A DNA stretch of 64,000 nucleotides, taken from Paralvinella palmiformis. Taxonomy: Eukaryota; Annelida; Polychaeta; Terebellida; Alvinellidae. The stretch spans positions 1,066,001-1,130,000 of the forward strand of contig JAODUP010000012.1 in the NCBI GenBank assembly GCA_025642065.1. The letters run 5' to 3'. The notes under the pieces are model-generated. The model was not told the origin of the DNA. It ran no database searches and was given only the letters and a program-made list of their open reading frames with translations. This document shows, piece after piece, positions 1 to 8,806 of this stretch. Each line of letters opens with the position of its first letter. Positions within the stretch are counted from its first letter, which is position 1. A program made the translations under genes and the position numbers.

Positions 1-165
1 AATTTTTGTACTCCTTGGCAGACTGATGAAATTGATCTCTGCTCCAAACTTGGCATGCGTTTGAAAAGGGAGATGCTGATGGCTTTGGCTAAAAAGTCGA
101 CATATCCCAACAATCCAGATAAACGAGACAAGATATATGAAAAATACAAAGAGTTTGTCTTACCT
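1..165 (+). CDS. MRPL28: MRPL28 (mitochondrial ribosomal protein bL28m), internal coding exon, cut by the window edge
   Basis: Frame 1 is open from the first base and encodes 55 residues, containing DLCSKLGMRLKREM and IYEKYKEFVLP. The exon ends at CCT followed by the consensus donor GTGAGT, in phase 0. It joins in frame to the exon at 35553, giving the string EFVLP-LEEVEWLGLTL. From memory of the family, this matches the C-terminal half of animal mitochondrial bL28m, which has a DLCSK-G-LKR segment, then a Y-KYKEF stretch, then an EEAEWVGLTLEEA-like stretch. The protein is a structural component of the mitochondrial large ribosomal subunit, encoded in the nucleus. The N-terminal half, including the mitochondrial targeting sequence and the bL28 fold, must lie upstream of the window. 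Whether the exon begins exactly at base 1 cannot be seen. Confidence 0.85.
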
Positions 166-500
166 GTGAGTAAATTATTACTTTACCATTCTATATTCTG
201 TATATAGGCATTTCAGCACGTCTGTTGTTTAATTCCATAATTTATTAAGTGGAATATGTAAAGCTTTTTATATAAAGATTGTGAGTTTATTATTATCACC
301 TACAAAACTGGGAAACTATAATCAGTGCAAGAGAAAATAATACATTTATAATCAGTTCATTGTGGAATTGATTTTATTTAACAAATCCACACAATTTTAA
401 ATGTAGATTATTATTATTATTATCATTCATAGTATTAAATCAACAAACCTGAAAATAATGACATAGTAACTTTAAAGGACAGCTAATCGAAAGAAATAGT
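166..500. other. Start of the 35.4-kb MRPL28 intron; also 3' UTR of paralogue 3
   Basis: AT-rich sequence between the MRPL28 splice donor and the stop codon of the antisense paralogue 3. No open frame of note. It holds the likely 3' UTR and poly(A) signals of the minus-strand gene. The last minus-strand exon and the plus-strand exon are only about 335 bp apart. Confidence 0.7.
373..378 (-). terminator. Candidate poly(A) signal of paralogue 3
   Basis: TTTATT on the plus strand reads AATAAA on the minus strand, about 120 nt past the paralogue 3 stop codon. Further AATAAA matches lie at 286-291 and 241-246, so the exact cleavage site is uncertain. Confidence 0.4.
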
Positions 501-2150
501 TTAACTCCCTTCATTATCTTTCTGAATGTAGATTTTCCCTTTTGAACCACTTCTGAAGTGTTTCTTTATATTCTGTAATGTTTTAAATAGTGGAAATCTC
601 TTGGAGACACGGTGTTTTCTTCCTGCCTTTTCTAAGAATGGGTCACTATTAACCACATCTGAGTCTGGCAGACTGTTAGCTCCTTCACTTGCAGTGGATG
701 GTATATTACTAATTCTTTCTTGGATTTCTTCAGCTGGAGTGAATGGTTCTGGTGAGCTAACACTGTATCCCAGTTTGGCATCTTCTTTTATCTTCTGTTG
801 AAATCTCTTGAAAGAGGCTGACTCAGGAGGTGTAACTACTTCATTAACCTGGACCAATGGTGTTTTAATTGCAAATATTGTGTCTAAGGTATCATCATTA
901 ATAGCCTCTCCACCTATGCATGGAGGACGATGTAAAGAAGACAGCATGTTCAGAGATGTCTGATTATCTAATTGCCAGGGATAGCTGCTACTTTTATCTG
1001 ATCCGGAGAGGACAGTTAGCTGTGAACTCTCTGTTACTCTAGGAGGCAGGAAGAGCACTGCAGATGTTGTTGTCAGTTTGTCTTTTAGAGCTATGTTTAG
1101 CAGGTGATCATCAAACATTTGTTGATTAATGCTAGTGGTAGACACGGTCGATCTTGTTCTTATACTAGGTGAGAAGCATCTAGTACTTGATGCATCATAA
1201 TCTGTTATAACTGAATTGGAATTAGGTGAATTCATTGGTGCCTTTGGCAGCCTTGAATCACTGTTGGTGCTGCTGTAGGTTGCACCACTCTTTTGGTGAT
1301 TTAGCCTATTCATCAGAGATCTTCGCTTTCTGTTTTTTCGTGGTGGATTGGTGCCCTTCTCGGTGATCTCTCTGAACTTGATGTCTTCAACTTGATAGTT
1401 CATGCTATCTGGGCTTGGTGCAGCATCTGATTCCTTGTAGGAACTCTCATCATTGTCATATGTTGTTGAAAACCCAGGTATACTAGAGTCTGTCATATCT
1501 GATGACTTGATGTCCTCAGAACTCATGGTCATAAGGTCATTGATATTGGCCTCTGAATCCTTTGAAGCTTCCATTGAATAATCATTTGATGCATCAGTAG
1601 TGCTCTTCAGTTCATCTTGGCTTATGGAATCACTGCCAGGATATGTTGGTCCACGTGAATAACACCCTGATTCTTCATCAGTCTCCTTACAAAGTTCACC
1701 AAGTGGTACTGGACATGTTAACTTCATTGACATCCTTCTTCCTAAAAGTTGACATTCTGATATATTCTCTGTGCTGCTGGCTCCTTGAGACAAATGAGGT
1801 GGTGAATCAAAACTATGACCAGAGGGTCTAGATCTCTGTTCATTTAGCAAAAGGTCTTGCGGCATCCACTGATTGGTTGGGGTTTCCTCAACTGTGGAAC
1901 TGTCATGGTAATAGGCATCTGTGGAATAAATAATGGTGGAACCATCCTGCAGACCTGAATCATCCAGCAGAGGAAGGTATTCTGGCAATATGTCATCATC
2001 TAATTCTGGTGTCTTTGATCTAGGGAATTCATCTATGCTGTCTCTATGCAGTTCGTTTGTATCCAGGTATATCTGTAATAGGTTTTTGAACTGCTGTCTG
2101 ATGTTGTGAATTTCCAGTTTTAACTTCAGTTCAGATTCTGTTATGTCCAG
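501..2150 (-). CDS. Paralogue 3 of an unrecognised coiled-coil/disordered family, last coding exon
   Basis: 549 codons plus stop. The exon opens after the acceptor TTAACTAG at 2151-2158, so the open frame continues upstream of its first in-frame ATG. It starts LDITESELKLKLEIHNIRQQ, directly comparable with LEIIEEGLQLKLEIQDIKDQ of paralogue 1 and LKIIEQGLQLKLDIQDIKDK of paralogue 2. This heptad-like stretch probably forms a short coiled coil (residues 68-95 of the 616-aa product). The rest is Ser/Thr/Asp-rich and low in hydrophobics, hence probably disordered, with a basic cluster (PRKNRKRR) that could be a nuclear localisation signal. The last about 40 residues (RKHRVSKRF...IKKHF...GKIYIQ) resemble the conserved C-termini of the other two. 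The two near-identical central blocks of paralogues 1 and 2 are absent. Function unknown. Confidence 0.85.
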   Translation of the reverse strand: MDITESELKLKLEIHNIRQQFKNLLQIYLDTNELHRDSIDEFPRSKTPELDDDILPEYLPLLDDSGLQDGSTIIYSTDAYYHDSSTVEETPTNQWMPQDLLLNEQRSRPSGHSFDSPPHLSQGASSTENISECQLLGRRMSMKLTCPVPLGELCKETDEESGCYSRGPTYPGSDSISQDELKSTTDASNDYSMEASKDSEANINDLMTMSSEDIKSSDMTDSSIPGFSTTYDNDESSYKESDAAPSPDSMNYQVEDIKFREITEKGTNPPRKNRKRRSLMNRLNHQKSGATYSSTNSDSRLPKAPMNSPNSNSVITDYDASSTRCFSPSIRTRSTVSTTSINQQMFDDHLLNIALKDKLTTTSAVLFLPPRVTESSQLTVLSGSDKSSSYPWQLDNQTSLNMLSSLHRPPCIGGEAINDDTLDTIFAIKTPLVQVNEVVTPPESASFKRFQQKIKEDAKLGYSVSSPEPFTPAEEIQERISNIPSTASEGANSLPDSDVVNSDPFLEKAGRKHRVSKRFPLFKTLQNIKKHFRSGSKGKIYIQKDNEGS

Positions 2151-2334
2151 CTAGTTAAGTACAAGAAAGGAGGCATTATTATTGTGATATATAGTTAGTA
2201 AGAATGGTTTGTGGTTCATAATCATAAACAGCTCTGGTATTTCTAGTATGTAGATTTTTACACTAAAATCTGTTTGCTATAGATAGTTGTTCTGAGCTAC
2301 ACTTGACTTGAAATATATATTGTTCTCTGATTAC

Positions 2335-2535
2335 CATTTCGACCTTAGCCTCATGGTATAGGTCAAACATGTCCTCCTCTGTGGTATTCTGGTTACTAGT
2401 TGGTCTTGTTTGAAGACTTGTGACTTCATGACCTTCAATTATCAAGTCTTCCCTTGACTCTGGTGATGATGTTGAAGTAATTACAGATTGATTACCGTCT
2501 GGTGATCTTCTGTTGTCTAGGTTTAATGCAGACAT
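2335..2535 (-). CDS. Paralogue 3, first coding exon
   Basis: 67 codons from ATG at 2535-2533 (purine at -3). It ends ...DMFDLYHEAKVEM at the donor ATG|GTAATCAG. The intron to the next exon (2151-2334) is only 184 nt and is phase 0. The C-terminal helix-like end matches LNNLYLESKTEM of paralogue 1 and LNHMYLEAKTNM of paralogue 2, which fixes both the exon end and the homology. An acceptor-like CACAG lies 7 nt upstream of the ATG behind a long C-run, so a non-coding 5' exon further upstream (beyond 2550) is likely. Confidence 0.8.
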
Positions 2536-2560
2536 GTTGTAACTGTGATATCGTCTGGTT

Positions 2561-2580
2561 GGGGGGGGGGGGGGCGGGGG
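2561..2580. repeat. G14-C-G5 homopolymer run
   Basis: Plus-strand G-run just upstream (in minus-strand sense) of the paralogue 3 start. Read on the minus strand it is a C-rich pyrimidine tract ahead of the acceptor-like CACAG at 2543-2547. Confidence 0.9.
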
Positions 2581-4487
2581 AGAAAGAGATGTAAGTTGGT
2601 GGCATAATATAGACTTAACAGTTATAGTACACTATGGTTAATTATAAAACCTTGTTCCTACCAAATCTGTTGCATTTAATACATTTACATCAGTTAATAA
2701 ATACTGGTATTTAAATGAATTAAAATACTAGTTTCAAGGCATTCATATTTGTATTTGAATTATTTTAGGAAATATATAAACTATACATATTATGTTATCA
2801 TCATTAAAGTTTCATGAATATCCTTTCACACAGATGAATAAAAATTACCCTGGCTAGATATAATTAACAAATAAGCTGTTCTAGTTTTTGAATACTGGTA
2901 TTTATTGTCTTCTTCTTATACCCTGATGAGTTTCTCCCCATAGCCAATACTTTGTGTATTGAGTGTTAAACTTGATATAAGATAAAGTACTCAATATAAG
3001 TTATATAGGGTGGGTCCAAATATTTTGCCCCTTTGGTCTTTAGCCCCATCATTAATTGCTCACCTGGTCTTTTGTCCCTTGGTCTTTGCCACATAACTTT
3101 AAAAAGTCTGATTTCTACAATTGAAATTTTGATCAATGTACAATATGCTTATTTTGTTGTGATATATTTTTAATTTGTTATGGTTCATAAAAAATGATAA
3201 AGGTGAATAAATAGCTATATGATTAATTAAAATTAATAATGATAATACATAAATTGGCAAATGTCTTTTACAAAATAATTTTAATGCTATATATAGATGC
3301 AATATAACTAATGTTTCATTGTACATATATCAATTGTAATAAGGACACACTCATTGGAACTAAGAATCTCCCCTTATGTTATTACACTCTCAGGTCTGTT
3401 CCCATTCATCTTTCTGATCAAGGTATCATAATAATTGCAATAGTTGGTGACAGACAAAGAAAAAAGAATAGATAACAAAAAATGGGAAAAAAAGAACCCA
3501 CTGATTAAAGCCATATTATATACATGTAGATAAATATTTTAATTATATCACAAAAGTCTCACTAATTGGCCAAAGTAAATAAGGGGCTAAAGACCGAATG
3601 GGCAGAAGACATATAAGGTACACATACTATTCTTAGATATATTGCTTTATCATGTGATCACATATTAGTTTATTACCATCACCAGTATTGTATTAAATAG
3701 TATTGTTTATTCCAAAATGGCACTAAATATACAAAGTTAATTATTGTGTTTTGTAACATAACCTTTGTAACAACATTTTTGTGAATCTAAAGTTTGTGCT
3801 TATATGATTTTACTGTATGATGGTTAAAAATAGTTTAAGATAGCTGCCATATTATGTCATTCACAGAATGTAGTGATCTTACATTGTATTTTGAAATTTT
3901 AAAATTATGATAACTCAACACTGATACAGAATAAGGATATGTATGTGTACATACATACTTACATACATCAAGGCAGGCACATAGTGAATTACGTTTACAA
4001 TACATATCTTGCTGTTATATTTGAGCTCTGTTGTGTATTTATATATATACATGACTGTTGGCAATAGCAGTACACATGTGGGGTTGTCAAGTCTTTTATT
4101 ACAACTGGCAGGTCATACTTCACTAGTTTCAAAACCACAATTATATACAAAACTACGAAACCTGTACAATGTGTATTAGCTGTTTGTGTGGTTCACAAAG
4201 AACACAGTTAAACTGCCATTTGTTCAGTTTCTGTGAAAAGTTACATGGGGCTAAATAGCTTAATGTTTATCACAGTTCATTAGCTAAAGAAAGATTGTAC
4301 TCAGTACTTGTATGATAAGAATGTAAATTCAAATCAGGTAATCTTTGGCTGTATAATAAAACACAAAATAAAAGCTTATTACTTTCAGTAAATAATAGTA
4401 CTATTTTGAGTAAACAGCAGCACCATAAGGGAATTATTTTTGGAGTCTAGAAAAAGCATTTATATTTTTCTAACTTTTTATCACTGC

Positions 4488-4672
4488 TGATGATTGATGT
4501 TTTACGGCCACTTTTGTGCACAAGGTAGGCTAAATGGGCCAAGCGACCTCCAAAGATAATGAGACGAAGGGAAAGACGAAACAACCTTCATATATGCCCA
4601 CGCCGGGATTCGAACACGGGTGGTAGTGATTTGTGGTCCAACACACTACCGCTAGACCACTGAGGCACCCCG
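4488..4672 (-). mobile_element. tRNA-derived SINE, copy A (longest copy, minus orientation)
   Basis: On the minus strand the element begins with a tRNA-like head: GTGGTCTAGCGGTAGTG resembles a pol III A box and D arm, and GTTCGAATCCC matches a B box, about 40 nt apart. A body with GGAGGTCGCTTGGCC and GTGCACAAAAGTGGCC follows, and the 3' tail is rich in ATCA. The same body recurs at 20266-20414, 26541-26627 and 50071-50190, which marks it as a dispersed family. The T stem has mismatches, so it is not a functional tRNA gene. The family name is unknown to me. Confidence 0.8.
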
Positions 4673-5412
4673 AGTTAGATGCGGATGAAAATGGGTAGAG
4701 TAATGGGTGATATCCCCAGGGGTGAAATTGTGCGTGATTGTACACACACAAAAAAACATTTACATTACAGTGTAGTTATAAAATATCGTTGTGTTTGTAG
4801 CAACGACCAGTTTGACTGAATTATTTATTAATTCACTTAATCATGCGATCTTTAGATAAACAGTATTTAAGACTACAAATATCGCTTCAAGTATAAGCTG
4901 GTATCTTTGATACACACCCAACCAAACTATGTCTTTAGAATTACATTTTATATCGTGTATGTTTATACCATGGGCAAATGTGCGTTAGCACTTGCTTGCT
5001 TGCTGTGAGTTCGCACTAGCGTATGTACGTCTCTAAGTATACGAAGGTCTCACTTCCATTCACTAGGTGGTAGCACTAGCTCAGCAATAGCTCTTCGTTT
5101 ATTATATTGTGTTAATAGTGTCGGGGATTTTTGTTCCAAGGCAAACGAAAAAACATTATTTAGACAATTTGTATTCGATGAATACATAGTGCAAAAATAA
5201 AGTAACTCCCCACAGACTGTTCTGTAACCGTGTTTTGACATGACCTGTGTACCCCTGTGGGGACTAAGGAGTTGCAATTATACATTATATCAGCTAAGAA
5301 GACATTGTATAAAAACTACAACAAAACTGTAATACATGTCATAACCCTTAGAGCATGTTTTTACTATGTACAAGAGAACAATCATAGAGAGGGAAGGGAT
5401 ATTTAGTTGATA

Positions 5413-5431
5413 GCTCTCTCTCTCTCTCTCT
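5413..5431. repeat. (CT)n microsatellite
   Basis: Short perfect CT dinucleotide tract in intergenic DNA. Confidence 0.9.
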
Positions 5432-6253
5432 GCCATTTTTCTTCCCTCTTGCCATATGCACAAGTCTAAATCCCTTTGGTCTAATAATAATTTGAAAACT
5501 TGTATCAAAATATGACTTAGTTAATATGGTTTTTGTAGATTATATTAGAAAACCATGTTACTACTAACATTTCTATTTCATATCTAGTGAAGGAATAGTT
5601 AATAGTTCTGTTCTCATCAAGGTGCAATGATGTAGTACATGTTCTACAATCTTAAAACCTACAAAAGATATGGTTAAAAATATTTACACAAAATAACAAG
5701 TTTTGAGGCTTTGCACAAAGCCTTAGGCTCTTTCATAAGGCTGTAAGAAGAAATCACTTAACACTTTATTGGTCCTGTGATTAGAATTCCTTTACTTCAT
5801 GTTTTAGAATTCGGAAGATAGCATATGTATCATAACTCGTTTACGCCTTAGTTTAATGTCCATAGAATTTTTGTTTTACATTTTGACTTTAGTAATCAGA
5901 GAAGCACTTGTCTAGGTTGATACATTTAAATGCAGTTGGTTGCATAATATATCTGTACTTTAACCGCTATGATGATGTATAAGTATATCGAACAACAAGA
6001 AACCTGTTAAAGCATGATAACTCATTATTTTGTAGCACCACTGGCAGATGTATAAATCTAAGTAGATCATAATGTTGCTAATAAGTATTACCTAAGACCC
6101 ATTTGCAGTACACATATAAAAGGTTTTTATATAATCACAATGGATGTTTGGCACTTCTTTTGTTGAAGTGGTGTGAAGAACATTATGAACAGTGATTCTA
6201 CTAATAGATATTCTCAGTGTGAGGTAATTATGACAAAATAATTCATTGTAATG

Positions 6254-6281
6254 ACACACACACACACACACACACACACAC
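6254..6281. repeat. (AC)n microsatellite
   Basis: Perfect AC dinucleotide tract of about 14 units. Confidence 0.95.
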
Positions 6282-8539
6282 CAGATGATATCACAATTAC
6301 AACATGTCTGCATTAAACAACAGAAGATAACCAGCCGATAATCAATTAGTGATTACTTAATCATCATCACCAGAGTCAAGGGAAGACTTGATCATTACAA
6401 GCATACCGGCACCTACCAGCAAAGAAAAAAATTGTTTAAACCTGAAAACATGGTAAAGGTTAAGTTGATATTCAAAGCATGCCAATAAATGCTTCACGGA
6501 TGACATACCTTGTATTCTATAGCCAGGTTAAGTGAAAACCCAGAAAGGTGGCTTATTGAATTTTTTATTGGTTTCGGTAACACCAAACACTTGTTTCTAC
6601 TCCCACTTGATTACCTCTCTGGCTTTACTTTTAACCCTATACAGAGGTTTGGTCCTCCCATAACACAAGAAGGGGTGTGTACCGTAGCCCTTTCAAGCTA
6701 CTCAGTTGGGACACCTGTTATAAGCATTTGTGTTTCCCATATTACTCGCCCAGCAGTAATCAAGTGTGTGGTGAAGGTGTTTCCATTTTCTGGTTAATCA
6801 CAAGCAAGACCTGCTGATGCACACTTTGAACATTTGGCAGAGAAGTTGTCATGCCAAATGCATCACGCCTGTGGCTTGTGACCTTCATCTTGACATAATG
6901 TTTTATTTGGTTAGTCATCCATACCAACGGCTTCAAAGTCTCAGACCGCTCCGGGATGTATGGTTGTGTCCCTAACAACTGATTTGGTCATTACTAATTC
7001 TGCTATCCCCTGAATTTGTATGGTTTGCTTTAGTACATTTCATTGTAGCAACAGCACTTGTACTTGAAAACTTCCTCATAAATTTTCTGGTATTGTATGC
7101 ATGCGAGTGTGTGCATCCATGGACATTTATTTTTATATCTGACTTGACCTGGGCCACATACCTTCCATCTGGGTTACATTTGGAAAGATTACACATCAAT
7201 TAACGCTTTACTTAAGCTATAAATATAGCAGCTTATTATACAATAGATAGCTTGGACAACTACAAGTACTTTGCTTCCTGCAAAAGGTGATGACCTCTAC
7301 ACAAGACGCTTCAGCTGGCGCTTGTGATCACAATACAAGGTGATATAGTGATATTGCTGCTGTCCAAACACAACTGTTCTAATCAGCTTATCTTTAGTTT
7401 AGTGGAACCATTATTCCAGCCTATCTTTCATCAACACTGTGAACTTTCCCTATATTAATTGTCACACTTTCTGTTAGGGCCCAACGTCAGTTAGCAATTT
7501 GTAAAACTGTTGAATATAATTGTAACGTGTTATTGAATACTGAAATTACCATGTTTGTGAATGTAATCTGAACTTATTGGTATTCTTTCTCTTATACAAG
7601 ATTTAAATTTTATACAGAACATTTGTTAGTTGGTTTTTAATTTTGTTTAATATTATTATAGTAAGTGTAGTGCAAACAGTTAATACAGAGAAAGGGGTAT
7701 AAAGATTTGTCCCTTTTAGTATTTGTTCTTTAAAACACATTTCCTGTTATTAGTACAACCAAAAGTGATTTGGAAATGCACGGTATTAATTTTATGTTGC
7801 ATAATTTTTCAGCAATTGAAGCGGCATAGTGGTGTGATCATCTTGTAATTCTCAATACATACTCTGTTATTCAAGAGGGTTTATTATTAACTTATTGTTT
7901 TTATTATTTATAGAATGTATCATATGATAGATATATATAATCAAAATGCTGAGTTATATTTCTTCTTTTTCAAATTTTTGTGCAATCCAATTAAATTTGA
8001 TAGTATTAATTTTATACTGGACCAGTAAACAGTAATCCTGCTCACTTTGAAGTTCTTAAACTAAATATGATGCAAGTAGTTGTAATGGTTGAGGCTGGCT
8101 CAACACAAACAATGTTCCTTTGTATGCTACTGAAGTATTGTATCATGTATAGAATATAGATGAAATGTTGATGTTTGAGTCAGCTTAGCAACCCTTACCC
8201 TTGCCATTGTTAGTGAGCAGATACCTGAAACCTGTTGATATTACCGACTTTGTAACAACAAAACTATTGTGGTAACTGATAATATCCTACTTCAGTGGGT
8301 TTTAATATGCAATTAATTAAAGCAATTTGTGTGTGGTTAACACTGATGGTACATACATACATCAGCTCTCTGAAGCCTTAACCTATGACGAAAATTCAAA
8401 TAAGAAATGACTGACAACTTATCAAGCATGACCTTTGTCAATATTTTTCTTCTTGAAGTAGATATATTAACTTAGAGATGAATTTTCGCATTTGTTAAAC
8501 ATTTCAGTATTTAACTTCAGTGCCTATTATATACAAAAA

Positions 8540-8542
8540 TTT

Positions 8543-8545
<3 letters not shown>
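8540..8545 (-). terminator. Candidate poly(A) signal of paralogue 2
   Basis: AATAAA on the minus strand, about 260 nt downstream of the paralogue 2 stop codon and just past the GT/GA repeats. If used, the repeats lie in the 3' UTR. Confidence 0.4.
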
Positions 8546-8581
<36 letters not shown>

Positions 8582-8626
8582 TAACCTCTTGTTAAATCGA
8601 AAATTTAGTTTAGTGTGTGTGTGCGC

Positions 8627-8670
<44 letters not shown>

Positions 8671-8705
8671 AAGAGAGAGAGAGAGAGATAACCTCTTGTT
8701 AAATC
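8545..8705. repeat. Duplicated microsatellite unit: (GT)n, ATAACCTCTTGTTAAATC, (GT)n(GA)n, same 18-mer
   Basis: A GT tract (8545-8579), the 18-mer ATAACCTCTTGTTAAATC (8581-8598), a second GT tract with CGCGCG interruption (8612-8669), a GA tract (8672-8688), then the same 18-mer again (8688-8705). This looks like a local tandem duplication of repeat plus unique flank. It lies in the likely 3' UTR of paralogue 2. Confidence 0.9.
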
Positions 8706-8806
8706 AGAGTACTATCTGAAAGTCATATATTTAGCCAAAGATAAATTACTAACACTAACAACTGGTTTCTACTGCATTCCACGTGACTAAGCAACGACTT
8801 GCAGCA

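Larger units (their letters stand above)
2536..8539. other. Intergenic DNA between paralogues 3 and 2, inside the MRPL28 intron
   Basis: About 6 kb, AT-rich. It should contain the promoter and 5' non-coding exon of paralogue 3, which I cannot place. It holds one SINE (4488-4672), a (CT)n tract at 5413-5431 and an (AC)n tract at 6254-6281. A moderately GC-richer patch at about 6510-7200 has two short overlapping minus-strand open frames (72 and 75 codons) resembling nothing I know. No convincing exon otherwise. Confidence 0.6.

Noticed and set aside
4600..4672. Functional tRNA gene
   Set aside because: A and B boxes are present, but the stems have mismatches and the sequence continues into a SINE body found elsewhere in the window.
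6510..7199. 95-codon plus frame and two overlapping minus frames of 72 and 75 codons
   Set aside because: Overlapping on both strands, no recognisable domain and no splice context. Could be an old mobile-element relic, but I cannot support it.
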